Positions 1-7,926 of a DNA stretch of 64,000 nucleotides are shown in pieces. A model generated the notes under the pieces. The model made no database searches and was not told where the DNA came from. It saw nothing but the letters and a program-made list of their open reading frames with translations. The position numbers and the translations under genes are program-made. Source of the stretch: Candidatus Enterenecus merdae. Its GTDB lineage: Bacteria > Bacillota > Clostridia > Oscillospirales > Oscillospiraceae. Every line of letters starts with the position of its first letter. The stretch's first letter is position 1. The stretch is taken from NCBI GenBank assembly GCA_018716385.1, contig DVJZ01000048.1, positions 62,001 through 126,000 of the forward strand. Direction: 5' to 3'.

Positions 1-381
1 CTTGGTGATCCGTGCCCAGGAGGAAAAGGGAAACAGGGAGGTGTCCACCGCCGAGGTGGAGCAGTCATACCGCCAGCGGGGAGGCTCTGGAGCAGGGGGG
101 GGCACGTCCACCGCAGGGCGAGGGGTGAGGGGGATCAGGTCGGCCACCACATATCCACTGCGGGGCCGGGCAATGAGATAGCCCTCCGCTGTGAGCAGGC
201 TGTAAGCGGTCTCCACCGTGCTCATGCTCACCCCCAGCAGGGCGCACAGCTGCCGCTTGGAGGGCATCCGCGCTCCAGGGGCGGGCCGGCCCTGGCGGAT
301 CTCCTCCACCAGGTGGCGGTAGAGTTGCTCATACAGGGGCAGGCCAGGCTGAAAGACTGGCAGAGAGCCAACCCCTTCCAT
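1..381 (-). CDS. MocR/PdxR-type GntR-family regulator, N-terminal part (cut by window edge)
   Basis: The reverse strand from ATG at 381 to the window edge encodes 127 residues without a stop. Residues about 10-80 form a GntR-type winged helix (SKRQLCALLGVSMSTVETAY, then GYLIARPRSGYVV). A linker follows, then the start of a fold-type I aminotransferase-like domain (DTSLFPFSSWARIT), the usual order in MocR proteins. These bind PLP in the aminotransferase-like domain, and many control vitamin B6 synthesis or uptake. It is divergent from an ECF vitamin-transporter S component, so control of that gene is likely. The C-terminal domain lies outside the window, so the PLP lysine cannot be checked. 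Confidence 0.85.
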   Translation of the reverse strand, partial: MEGVGSLPVFQPGLPLYEQLYRHLVEEIRQGRPAPGARMPSKRQLCALLGVSMSTVETAYSLLTAEGYLIARPRSGYVVADLIPLTPRPAVDVPPPAPEPPRWRYDCSTSAVDTSLFPFSSWARITK

Positions 382-394
382 GTCAATCCCTCCA

Positions 395-455
395 AACTGA
401 CCATATAAAAAATATGAAAACTGGATATTTCTATCATGCCAGTTGTGGGTATAAT
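395..455. promoter_or_regulatory. Divergent promoter region with AACTGG/CCAGTT repeats, candidate MocR operator
   Basis: A TATAAT at 450-455 could be the -10 box of the ECF S-component gene; no clear -35 is seen. An inverted repeat AACTGG (419-424) / CCAGTT (439-444) with a 14-base centre covers the expected -35 area. A related AACTGA lies at 395-400, 24 bases from the first arm. MocR regulators often bind mixed direct and inverted repeats between divergent genes. The link to this regulator is inference. Confidence 0.45.
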
Positions 456-502
456 AGCAGGTAACACCGCAGCCGTCAAGCCTGGCAGCTGGGAGGGGAG
501 GC

Positions 503-1087
503 ATGATAATGACACACACAAGCAGCCGGGACCGGGTGCTGAAGCTATGCGCGACGGCACTGCTGGCCGCCCTGGTGGCGCTGAGCGCCAAACTGCAAAT
601 TCAGATTCCAGCCATCCTGGGGGTGGAGCGCTTCCACCTGGGCAACGCCTTTTGCGCCCTGTCCGGCATCCTGCTGGGTCCCTGGTGGGGGGGGCTGGCC
701 TCGGGGATTGGCTCCATCGTCTTTGACCTGACCGATCCGATGTACGTAGCGGAGAGCCCCATCACCTTTGTCACCAAGGGGCTGTACGGGGTGATCGCCG
801 GGCTGGTGTTCCATAAGTTGTGCAAGGGCAAGAGCAACTACCGCTCCGAGCTGGCAGCTACGCTTTGCGCAGCGGCGGGGTATATCGTGCTCTACCTGGC
901 CAAGAACTACTTTTATAACGGCCTGCTGCTCTCGGGGCTGGACGGGATGACAGCTTGGGCGGCGGTGGTGCAAAAGGCCCCCTCTTCCCTGTTCAACGCA
1001 GCGGTGGCAGTGCTCATCGCCCCTGCCCTGGGTGTGGCCATCCGCCGCGCTCTGCGGGCGGCGCGGCTGGACGGGATGCTGGCATAG
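503..1087 (+). CDS. ECF transporter S component (substrate-binding membrane subunit)
   Basis: This 194-residue hydrophobic protein has about six membrane segments and the look of the riboflavin/pantothenate-like S-component families (FHLGNAFCALSGILLGPWWGGLASGIGS near the N-terminus, then a conserved lysine in FVTKGLYGVIAGL). S components bind a vitamin and dock with the EcfT/EcfA energising module, which is not in this window. Divergence from a MocR regulator points to a vitamin B6 compound as substrate, but this is inference. A GGGAGGGGAGG stretch at 491-501 serves either ATG 503 or the in-frame ATG 509; spacing slightly favours 509. It is monocistronic. Confidence 0.8.
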   Translation: MIMTHTSSRDRVLKLCATALLAALVALSAKLQIQIPAILGVERFHLGNAFCALSGILLGPWWGGLASGIGSIVFDLTDPMYVAESPITFVTKGLYGVIAGLVFHKLCKGKSNYRSELAATLCAAAGYIVLYLAKNYFYNGLLLSGLDGMTAWAAVVQKAPSSLFNAAVAVLIAPALGVAIRRALRAARLDGMLA

Positions 1088-1267
1088 CGGGGACGGTGAG
1101 AGCCTGGGCGCACCTTCAGAACATAGCCGAGGCAAAAGTTCCCCGCACCCATATTCTCTGTGTCCTATGATCATAAAACTTCCAAGGTAAAGGCCTTTCC
1201 TGACAGCACTTCACCACAAGATCAAGGGAATGATAAGATCAGGCTGACAAATCGGAAAAACAAAGCC

Positions 1268-1304
1268 GGCGTGGCGACCTTTTACAGGTCGCCACGCCTT
1301 TTTA
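1268..1304 (+). terminator. Rho-independent terminator
   Basis: A perfect 13-base stem (1268-1280 with 1286-1298) with a 5-base loop is followed by TTTTTAT. It lies 180 bases after the ECF S-component gene and before the DUF4157 gene. In the rest of 1088-1434 I see only the next promoter. Confidence 0.85.
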
Positions 1305-1324
1305 TCTCGCAAAGAGAAATTTAC

Positions 1325-1353
1325 TTGCTATTTCCGCTGTATTTATGTATCAT
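1325..1353 (+). promoter_or_regulatory. Sigma-A-type promoter of the DUF4157 gene
   Basis: TTGCTA (1325-1330), 17 bases, TATCAT (1348-1353). The predicted start point near 1360 falls downstream of ATG 1345, which argues for the later ATG at 1435 as the true start. Confidence 0.45.
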
Positions 1354-1434
1354 TTTAGCAGTAGGGTCCCATGCGATCCTTTTCTTACGGCAAAGCGGAA
1401 AGAATATGATCCACAGCGTTTCGGGGGTGGCTTC

Positions 1435-2748
1435 ATGCTGGAGTATCTGCGTAAGAAACAGACGGGAACCCAGGCTCAAGGCGCTGGGCCGGAGCACACA
1501 GCCCTGTCCACGGGGATGGGCAATCAGGCCATGCTGTCTATGCTGAAGGGCCAGGGGACGCGGCAGTCTGCCCGGCCCGCGTCCGGGGGAGAACCCCTGG
1601 CCGACGCCATGCGGGCAAAGTTCGAGCGGCGGTTCGGGGTTCCCATGGACGATGTACAGGTATATCGCAACTCTCCGAAACCAGCGCAATTAGGGGCGCT
1701 TGCCTATGCAAAGGGAACAGATGTCTTTATTGGCCCTGGTCAAGAACAGCATTTAGAGCATGAGCTGGGACATGTGGTGCAGCAGAAGTTTGGCCTGGTA
1801 AAGCCTACCACAACGATTGACGGGCTTCCAGTCAATCTGGATCAGGGGTTAGAGCAGCGCGCAGATATGCTTTCGATCCATGGAAATCAAGCGGCTCAAG
1901 GGGATTGTGTTGTACAGATGAAATTGCCCTATATGTATCATCAGCTGGCCCTGAATTGTGGTTTTAGCGCTTTGGCCAGGGCGATATCGAAACTAATTCC
2001 TGAGGACGGAAATGATCTGGAGTCCAGAGAAGACTTGGAAGAAAGGCTGTCCAACCACGCGGTTCAAAGTAATTATTCCGTCGTCGGCGAAGCCTTTGAC
2101 CCGGAAACGATCGTGAGAACTTGCGACGATATTTATGGAAGAGAACTTTCCGCAACAACCGTCAACATTGATGAAGAACATAGTTTGCAATCCATTTTGG
2201 AAGCAGCTAAGGGCAAAAATCAGGTTGTGTTGCTTCCATATTTTACGGGCCCTGACTGCTCTTCCCCCAAAGTAAATACCATTGGGGTTTCAAATGCCCA
2301 CTGGGCAGCCCTTGATCCCGACGATTTAACCCCAAAAGGGAATATTCTACTGTATGAAGGGAACAAACAAGGCGTCGTGAAGGAAAATGGCGCCTTACCC
2401 CCGAAAAGATGGTCAACAAAGCATTTGCAACAGTCCAATGGATCAATCACAGACACCTTTGATTGGGAGCGCTTCATTGATAACCCAAGAGTCTCGAGCG
2501 AGGTGAAGAAAAAACATTTTAATATGTTTTTGGAAACACCCCAAAAGTATTATACGCACAATTACTTTTTGAATTGGCGGATGAAAACACATATTAAGTC
2601 CTCCCTTTCGTACAAAAAAAGAATGATGGATAAGGCTGGAAGATTGAATGCCGGAGACTTTCAAGAAAGCGTGGATCTAAAGGGAAAAGCGATTATCATT
2701 TCTCTGAAATGGCAGCCGCAAAATCCGCTATCTGATGAAGTTGATTAG
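1435..2748 (+). CDS. DUF4157-domain protein with cysteine-protease-like C-terminal domain, candidate effector
   Basis: The 437-residue product starts at ATG 1435; an in-frame ATG at 1345 overlaps the likely promoter. Residues about 55-150 form a DUF4157 domain: FERRFGVPMDDVQVYRNS, GALAYAKGTDVFIGPGQ, the HExxH-type motif HELGH (109-113) and LEQRAD (139-144). DUF4157 is often found on cargo of extracellular contractile injection systems. The C-terminal 270 residues resemble a papain-like or C39-like peptidase, with NCGF (Cys175) near their start and AHW (His289) later; no third residue is certain. This half is clearly AT-richer than its neighbours (for example 22 G/C in bases 2161-2220), which suggests transfer. 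No immunity gene or injection-system gene is adjacent. Toxic activity is not shown. Confidence 0.75.
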   Translation: MLEYLRKKQTGTQAQGAGPEHTALSTGMGNQAMLSMLKGQGTRQSARPASGGEPLADAMRAKFERRFGVPMDDVQVYRNSPKPAQLGALAYAKGTDVFIGPGQEQHLEHELGHVVQQKFGLVKPTTTIDGLPVNLDQGLEQRADMLSIHGNQAAQGDCVVQMKLPYMYHQLALNCGFSALARAISKLIPEDGNDLESREDLEERLSNHAVQSNYSVVGEAFDPETIVRTCDDIYGRELSATTVNIDEEHSLQSILEAAKGKNQVVLLPYFTGPDCSSPKVNTIGVSNAHWAALDPDDLTPKGNILLYEGNKQGVVKENGALPPKRWSTKHLQQSNGSITDTFDWERFIDNPRVSSEVKKKHFNMFLETPQKYYTHNYFLNWRMKTHIKSSLSYKKRMMDKAGRLNAGDFQESVDLKGKAIIISLKWQPQNPLSDEVD

Positions 2749-2948
2749 GCGAATCCTAAATATGAGATCCATTGTATCAAGTCCAACTCCTACATTGGCA
2801 TGGTTTTTTCAATCGCGCCAAGTGGCGCATCACCGAAATGCACCATAAAGTTGTTCCGAGGAAAATTTGTTGATCTGCCCACTCCTTTGACAAGCCTGGG
2901 CACTCCCCGGCGGGCACATCAGTTTGATTTCTCGCAGAAGCAAAATGT

Positions 2949-2982
2949 CCTCACCCTGGATTGCAGAGTATCCAGGGTGAGG
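2949..2982. terminator. Perfect 12-base hairpin between convergent genes
   Basis: Arms 2949-2960 and 2971-2982 pair perfectly. On the minus strand the hairpin is followed by ACATTTTGC, so it probably ends queT transcripts. It also lies 200 bases after the DUF4157 gene. Nothing else is visible in 2749-3001. Confidence 0.6.
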
Positions 2983-3001
2983 ATGTTGCTTGCCACTCCC
3001 C

Positions 3002-3517
3002 TCAGGCGGTCTGCCGCAGGGCGGGCTTGAGGGCAGGGATGACAGGCAGCACCTTGAGCAGGATGGTGCCCAACACGTAGCAGGCGATAGCCTCGCCCAC
3101 GGCAAAGGTGACGGCGTTCCACCCCAACGCGGCCCAGAATGCGCCGTTGAGCGCCCCCACCTCCGCCCAGGCCCACATGGGGGTCAGGATCACCAGATTG
3201 ACCAGGATGGGAGGGATCCCAGCTAGGTACCACCGTGGCATCCTCCTGGTGAGCCAGGCGGCGATGGCGGTGGCCAGGGTGCCGAAGATGATGTCCACCG
3301 GCCCATAGGGAGAGAGCAGGTTGGTGATCAGGCAGCCCACCGCCAAACCGGGAGCGGTGGCGGGAAAGAGGAAGGGCAGCACGGTGAGGGCCTCGGAAAA
3401 ACGGCAGTTGATGGGGCCGAAGGCCAGCCCGAAGATGCCGCTGAAATGGCTCATGGCCACATACAGCGCGGCCACCACGGCAGCCAGGGTCAGGTTGTGG
3501 ATGGGAAATTTGCGCAT
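3002..3517 (-). CDS. queT: QueT-family ECF transporter S component (queuosine precursor uptake)
   Basis: The 171-residue membrane protein carries QueT signatures: RFSEALTVLPFLFP, GCLITNLLSP, DIIFGTLATAIAAWL and the WNAVTFAVGE segment. QueT supplies preQ1 or a related queuosine precursor through the shared ECF module. ATG 3517 is preferred over the in-frame ATG at 3535 because the latter reads through the ribosome site GGAGG (3525-3529). It has its own promoter and a long structured leader, typical of preQ1-regulated queT genes. It ends at a hairpin facing the DUF4157 gene. Confidence 0.87.
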   Translation of the reverse strand: MRKFPIHNLTLAAVVAALYVAMSHFSGIFGLAFGPINCRFSEALTVLPFLFPATAPGLAVGCLITNLLSPYGPVDIIFGTLATAIAAWLTRRMPRWYLAGIPPILVNLVILTPMWAWAEVGALNGAFWAALGWNAVTFAVGEAIACYVLGTILLKVLPVIPALKPALRQTA

Positions 3518-3647
3518 AAAAAAACCTCCAATCAATCTTTAGAGTGCCTGCGTGGGGCACAGCGGCGGGCGTTCCTTCCAGGCAGCTTCACGCCTTGGCT
3601 GCCTGCGGCTGTCTGCCCGCCGGTTGGACCGGAGTGGAGACCGGTCA
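3518..3647 (-). promoter_or_regulatory. Structured queT leader, candidate preQ1-type riboswitch
   Basis: The leader, about 130 nt from the predicted start point to the ATG, folds into several strong stems on the minus strand. GACCGG pairs with CCGGUC near the 5' end. CGGCGGGC pairs with GCCCGCCG and encloses an 8-bp hairpin CAGGCAGC/GCUGCCUG. GUGCC/GGCAC sits close to the ribosome site. A leader of this size ahead of queT in this family recalls class III preQ1 riboswitches, known from Ruminococcaceae. I cannot match the consensus by eye. Confidence 0.5.
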
Positions 3648-3653
3648 GGAGGT

Positions 3654-3682
3654 ATTCTATCACAGGTAGGACGGCTTGTAAA
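3654..3682 (-). promoter_or_regulatory. Sigma-A promoter of queT
   Basis: On the minus strand TTTACA (3682-3677), 17 bases, TAGAAT (3659-3654). Transcription would start near 3647, just before the structured leader. The -35 box abuts the spoIIE terminator hairpin. Confidence 0.7.
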
Positions 3683-3725
3683 GAACCCATCGCCGGGAAG
3701 GGCATACCTTCCCGGCGATGGGTTC
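3683..3725 (-). terminator. Terminator of spoIIE
   Basis: Arms of 19 bases (3683-3701 and 3707-3725) pair perfectly. The hairpin overlaps the spoIIE stop codon and is followed on the minus strand by CTTTAC. Confidence 0.75.
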
Positions 3726-6048
3726 ACTTCCGCACATCCAGTTTCAGCACCATCACCGTCCGGTCATCCCCAGTGCCCGTGCGCGCCCCGCTCTCCTGGA
3801 GAATGCGCCCGGCCAGTTCCTGGGGAGACAGCCCGTCAAAATCGGCCAGGTCCCGGCGCAACCATCCATCGTCCCGCCCGGTGGCCACCCCGTCGCTGAC
3901 CAGTACCACGCAGTCCCCCGCGTCCAGGGTGAGGGGGAACACGTCCGCCCCGTCGTGGCTCAGCCCTGCCGGCAGGGAACTGCCCTCCACCCGCTCTACC
4001 TCGCCCCCCCGGCGCAGGTAGGTGGGGGCCGCCCCCAGCTTGTAGATGGCGCTCTTGCCGCTGAACAGGTCCACCTGCAGCAGATCCACCGTGGTAAAGC
4101 CCCCCTGCTCCTCCCCCCGCAGGGCCAGGGCCTCCCCCACAGTGCGCAGCGCCTCCTCCGGGTTCAGCCCCGCCCGCAGAAACTTCTCCAGAAGGCGCAG
4201 GGCGCAGTCGCTGTCGGCCCGGGCGGCGGCGCCGCTGCCCATCCCGTCACATAGGATCACGTTGAGCCGGCCGCTCTCGTCCTTGAACCAGGCCCCTGTG
4301 TCCCCGCTCACCGCCTGGCCCGCCCGGTCAGCGCTGGCCACCCCGGCCACGGCCACCAGCGGCTCACGCTGGCTCAGCCGGGCCTGGTCCCGCTCACCTC
4401 CCTGCTCCGGGCGCAAGGGGCAGCCCAGCAGGTTGGATAGTCGGGCCACCTCCCCGCCCTGAGTCAGCCGCTCCACCCCGCTGCCCTCCACCTCCAAATG
4501 CAGGTGTCCATACCCGTCCTCATAGACGGTGCACCGTCCCTCCAGCCCCAAGGACGCCATGTACTGCTTGACCAGCCGCTGGCGGCGCACATCCACCGCC
4601 GGCTCCCGGGCAGCCTCCATGGCCGCCTGGTCCAGCACCTGGGCCAGCTGTCCGTATTGCGCGCACACCGCCGCCCGGCTCTCCCGTACCCGGCTGTCAT
4701 ATCGCCGGCGATGGAGCAGGGCGGCCAGCTCTTGGTTGGCCTGGGCCAGAAAGGCGTCAAACCGGGCGCATCGGCTGGCAAAATAGGCGGGAAAGTCCTC
4801 TCGGATCCCCTCCCCCCGGTCCAGCATGGGGGTCAGCGCGTCGGACAGGGCGGTTCGGGTGGATTGGTACTCCTTCTGCCAACACCGCTCCCGCTGGCGG
4901 CACTTGGCGCACACTTGCTCCGCCGCCCGGTCGAAGATACGGGCCCCGTCCCCGTCATTGTCCGCCACCGGGGCCTGGAAAGCCCCCCGTAACCCACCCG
5001 CCACCGCCCGGAAAGCGGTGGCCGCCTGGCGCAGGCGGCGCACGGCCAGCTGCCTGGCCCGGTCAGGCTCCCCCTCTGGCCGCTCCTGGCGGGCCAGGGC
5101 GGACAGCCGACCCAGCAGCCGGTCTGGCAGCAACAGGAAGACCACCGTGCCACCTACGATCTCATAGATGCGGGCCGCTGCCTGGGCCGCCTCTCCCCAG
5201 GTCCACAGGGCGGCCACACCCCCCGTCAGCACATAGGCCAGGGCCGCCTGTAGCCGCCCCTGGCCAGAGAAGATCCCAGTGGCCAAGCCGGGCAGGGCGT
5301 AGAGGATGGTGTGGCCGGTGGACATCCCGCTGGTCAGGTCCATGGCCAGTCCCACCGCCACCCCGGCAGCCGCCCCTGTCCCCGCGCCCCCTTTCCAGCC
5401 GGCAATGAGCACCGCCGCCACGCACAGCACCCGCCCCAGGGAGTAGTGCTCCAGCACCGTCACCCGGGCCAGGGTCATCAGCAGGGTGGCCCCAAGCACC
5501 ATCACTCCCACCATCTGCTCCACGCTCAGCTGCCCTTTGGGCCTCTGCCCCTCCCACAGCTCGAAGGCCAGCCGGTAGCAGTACACCACCCCCGCTGTAA
5601 GTAGCACCTCGGCGGCAAACCCCACCGCGGCTGAACCGTCCCAGCCCATCGCGGACTGGTAGACAAAGCCCACCATCCCGTTCAGGGCTGCGGCGGCCAC
5701 CGGCATAAACCAGCGCCGGCGATAGATCTGGAACTCGCCTAAGGCCAGCGCCACAGCATACACCATCATCGATGCGGCCAGATAGCGCAGCCCTCCCACA
5801 AATCCCCGGAAGGAGAGGTAGCCCAGGGCCGTGCCCAGCAGGGCGGCCAGCCCCTCCGCCCCAGGTCGGCACACCCCCACCAGCGCCAGACCAAACAGGG
5901 CATGTCCCCCCTGAAGCTCTGCCCCAGCCAGCACAGCCCCTAACAGGAAGCGCACCGCGCAGTCGGACAGCCGGGCGGCCAGGGGGACAGGCAGCTTCCA
6001 GATGGGCTTGTCCCGCCTGCCCCTTCGGGCCTTTTCCTTTTCAGCCAT
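3724..6048 (-). CDS. spoIIE: Stage II sporulation protein E (membrane PP2C phosphatase)
   Basis: At 774 residues it is close to the usual SpoIIE length. The N-terminal 300 residues hold about ten membrane segments. A central region with a CAKCRQRERCW motif follows. The C-terminal 220 residues form a PP2C-type phosphatase with metal-binding aspartates in LCDGMGSGAAA and VSDGVATG. SpoIIE dephosphorylates SpoIIAA to activate sigma-F in the forespore and acts at the polar septum. It stands alone here, whereas in Bacillus subtilis it follows yabP-yabQ-divIC-yabR; that cluster lies about 42 kb away in this window. A minus-strand TATAAT at 6088-6083 may be its -10 box. I saw no clear Spo0A box. Confidence 0.95.
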   Translation of the reverse strand: MAEKEKARRGRRDKPIWKLPVPLAARLSDCAVRFLLGAVLAGAELQGGHALFGLALVGVCRPGAEGLAALLGTALGYLSFRGFVGGLRYLAASMMVYAVALALGEFQIYRRRWFMPVAAAALNGMVGFVYQSAMGWDGSAAVGFAAEVLLTAGVVYCYRLAFELWEGQRPKGQLSVEQMVGVMVLGATLLMTLARVTVLEHYSLGRVLCVAAVLIAGWKGGAGTGAAAGVAVGLAMDLTSGMSTGHTILYALPGLATGIFSGQGRLQAALAYVLTGGVAALWTWGEAAQAAARIYEIVGGTVVFLLLPDRLLGRLSALARQERPEGEPDRARQLAVRRLRQAATAFRAVAGGLRGAFQAPVADNDGDGARIFDRAAEQVCAKCRQRERCWQKEYQSTRTALSDALTPMLDRGEGIREDFPAYFASRCARFDAFLAQANQELAALLHRRRYDSRVRESRAAVCAQYGQLAQVLDQAAMEAAREPAVDVRRQRLVKQYMASLGLEGRCTVYEDGYGHLHLEVEGSGVERLTQGGEVARLSNLLGCPLRPEQGGERDQARLSQREPLVAVAGVASADRAGQAVSGDTGAWFKDESGRLNVILCDGMGSGAAARADSDCALRLLEKFLRAGLNPEEALRTVGEALALRGEEQGGFTTVDLLQVDLFSGKSAIYKLGAAPTYLRRGGEVERVEGSSLPAGLSHDGADVFPLTLDAGDCVVLVSDGVATGRDDGWLRRDLADFDGLSPQELAGRILQESGARTGTGDDRTVMVLKLDVRK

Positions 6049-6124
6049 GTATGTTCCCTCCGCTTCGGTTCCGTTTGCGGCCTATTATAACGACCTGGGC
6101 AGAAAAAGGCCGTCGGAACCTGTC

Positions 6125-6153
6125 TTGCCCCGGCGGAAGAAATATGGTATTAT
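6125..6153 (+). promoter_or_regulatory. Promoter of the dihydrouridine synthase gene
   Basis: TTGCCC (6125-6130), 17 bases, TATTAT (6148-6153), about 75 bases ahead of the GTG start. Confidence 0.55.
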
Positions 6154-6227
6154 GGCAACATGTAGCGTCCCGCTCTCCCCGATGGGGTTCCCCATGGAGG
6201 TTGGAGCGGACGAAAAGGGGTTATCGC

Positions 6228-7199
6228 GTGAACATTGGAACTGTCAACATCCCCTCCCGGGTGGTGCTGGGCCCTATGGCGGGGGTGACCGACCTGGCCT
6301 TCCGCACGGTGTGCCGGGAGCTGTCCGGGTGCTATACCGTCACCGAGATGGTCAGCGCCAAGGCCCTGTGCTATGGCGACCGCAAGACCCGCACCCTGCT
6401 GCAGCTGGGCGACGGGGAACACCCGGCGGGGGTGCAGATCTTCGGTTCGGACGAGGCGTGCATGGAGCGGGGGGCCGCCCTGGCCCTGGAGCAGTCTGGA
6501 GCGGACATCCTGGATGTGAACATGGGCTGCCCGGTGCCCAAGATTGTCAACGCCGGAGACGGCTCGGCCCTGATGCGGGATCCGGATCAGGCCGTGCGGG
6601 TCATCCGGGCCGTCATCCGAGGGGCGGCAGGGGTACCGGTTACGGTGAAGTTCCGCCTGGGTTGGGACAAGGGCTCCATCAACTGCGTGGACTTTGCCCG
6701 GCGGATGCAGGACGCAGGGGTGGCAGCGGTGGCCATCCACGGCCGCACCCGGGCCCAGATGTATTCCGGCCCCGCCAACTGGGACTACCTGCGCCAGATC
6801 AAGCAAGCGGTGTCCATCCCCGTGATCGCCAACGGCGACGTGTTCCAGGGGCGGGACGCCGTGCGCATCCTGCGCTACACCGGGGCGGACATGGTCATGG
6901 TGGGCCGGGGCGCCTTTGGCAACCCCTGGCTGCTGGCCCAATGCGCCGCCGCCCTGGACGGGCGGGACATCCCGCCCCTGCCGCCCCTGTCCGAGCGCTG
7001 CGAAACCGCCGCCCGGCAGTTTGAGCTGGCCATGGCCCAGAAGGGGGAAAAGATCGCCTGCCTGGAGATGCGCAAGCACTATGCCTGGTATCTCAAGGGG
7101 GTGCCCTACGCCGCCTACTGGAAGGAACAGATCTGCCGGATGCAGACTGCCCAGGACTTCTACACCGTCACCCGGGGCATCCAGCGGGAGCTGTGCTGA
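6228..7199 (+). CDS. dusB: tRNA-dihydrouridine synthase
   Basis: The 323-residue protein reduces specific uridines in tRNA to dihydrouridine with FMN and NAD(P)H. Motifs in order: LGPMAGVTDLAFR (FMN site), TEMVSAKAL, VNMGCPVPKIVNAGDGSALM with the catalytic-type cysteine, KFRLGWD, IHGRTRAQMYSGPANW, and VMVGRGAFGNPWL at the phosphate site. GTG 6228 is chosen because AAAAGGGG lies 7 bases upstream and the family's N-terminus begins here; the open frame extends far upstream without homology. The dusB-like subfamily is a family-level guess. It is followed after 38 bases by an ECF sigma gene. Confidence 0.88.
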   Translation: MNIGTVNIPSRVVLGPMAGVTDLAFRTVCRELSGCYTVTEMVSAKALCYGDRKTRTLLQLGDGEHPAGVQIFGSDEACMERGAALALEQSGADILDVNMGCPVPKIVNAGDGSALMRDPDQAVRVIRAVIRGAAGVPVTVKFRLGWDKGSINCVDFARRMQDAGVAAVAIHGRTRAQMYSGPANWDYLRQIKQAVSIPVIANGDVFQGRDAVRILRYTGADMVMVGRGAFGNPWLLAQCAAALDGRDIPPLPPLSERCETAARQFELAMAQKGEKIACLEMRKHYAWYLKGVPYAAYWKEQICRMQTAQDFYTVTRGIQRELC

Positions 7200-7237
7200 G
7201 GGGGCGGGCCGGCTGTCTGCTGGAAGGAGGTGTCCCC

Positions 7238-7804
7238 ATGCAGGAGGAGCAGGCACTGCTCCAGCGGGCAAAACAGGGCGACCAGGCCGCCTTTGGCCAG
7301 CTGGTAGCGCGGTATGAAAAGCAGGTCTATCACCAGGCGCTGCGCCTGCTTGGGCAGGCGGAGGACGCTGGCGACGTCACCCAGGAGGTGTTTTTCAAGG
7401 CATGGCGGGGTCTGCCCTCCTTCCAGGGGGATAGCACCCTGTCCACCTGGCTGTACCGTCTGACGGGCAACGCCGCCATCGATCTGCTGCGCCGGGAGGG
7501 CAAGCGCCGGGGAGAGGTCTCCCTGGACGACGAGGCGGGGGGCTGGGACAACCGGCTGGCCAGCCCCGACGACCCGCCGGAGCGGGCTCTGGAACGGGAG
7601 GATCTGAAGCGGGCCGTGGCCTGGGGGCTGTCCCAGCTCTCTTTGGAACACCGGCAGGTGCTGGTGCTGCGGGAGATCAACGGCGCCTCCTATGAGCAGA
7701 TCGGGCAGGTGCTGGACCTGCCCCCAGGCACGGTGAAATCCCGGGTGGCCCGGGCCCGGCTGGCCTTGGCCCGACTGCTGCGGGAGGCGGGATATGGCCC
7801 CTGA
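7238..7804 (+). CDS. ECF-type RNA polymerase sigma factor
   Basis: The 188-residue product has sigma region 2 (FGQLVARYEKQVYHQALRLL, DAGDVTQEVFFKAWRGL, STWLYRLTGNAAID) and region 4 (LSLEHRQVLVLREINGASYEQIGQVL, GTVKSRVARARLAL). It starts at ATG 7238 with AAGGAGG 7 bases upstream. A zinc-finger anti-sigma gene follows after 122 bases, the standard ECF partner. The signal and regulon cannot be read from the sequence. Confidence 0.93.
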   Translation: MQEEQALLQRAKQGDQAAFGQLVARYEKQVYHQALRLLGQAEDAGDVTQEVFFKAWRGLPSFQGDSTLSTWLYRLTGNAAIDLLRREGKRRGEVSLDDEAGGWDNRLASPDDPPERALEREDLKRAVAWGLSQLSLEHRQVLVLREINGASYEQIGQVLDLPPGTVKSRVARARLALARLLREAGYGP

Positions 7805-7849
7805 GCCACCCTGCCCGGCCCCTGGGCCAATCGGACAAAAAACTTTTTT

Positions 7850-7880
7850 CAGGGGGGAACTTTTTCTTCCCCCCTGCGTC
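7850..7880 (+). promoter_or_regulatory. ECF-type promoter with inverted repeat ahead of the anti-sigma gene
   Basis: GGAAC (7856-7860), 16 bases, CGTC (7877-7880) fits the GGAAC-N16-CGTC form of ECF sigma promoters. The -35 part lies in a perfect inverted repeat, CAGGGGGGAA (7850-7859) with TTCCCCCCTG (7867-7876). It sits between the sigma and anti-sigma genes, so anti-sigma alone might be autoinduced. The hairpin could instead attenuate read-through. Confidence 0.45.
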
Positions 7881-7926
7881 TATTCCTAATAGGAAAGTAA
7901 GATCCCAACGGGAAGGGGGCTCGGTC

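Noticed and set aside
1088-1267. Small + strand frames between the ECF S-component gene and the terminator
   Set aside because: No ribosome site or family likeness; the stretch looks like a long 3' untranslated region ending at the 1268-1304 terminator.
1345-1434. N-terminal extension of the DUF4157 protein from ATG 1345
   Set aside because: It overlaps the likely -10 box and lacks a ribosome site; DUF4157 proteins commonly begin with a short basic segment like the one at 1435.
3524-3653. ACCUCC at 3653-3648 (minus strand) as an anti-Shine-Dalgarno pairing with GGAGGU of queT at 3529-3524
   Set aside because: The promoter at 3682-3654 puts the transcript start near 3647, so the ACCUCC would not be in the RNA.
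4890-4925. Sigma-54-like GGCAC...TTGCT sequence within spoIIE
   Set aside because: It is inside coding sequence, the spacing between the two elements is too long, and no gene start follows.
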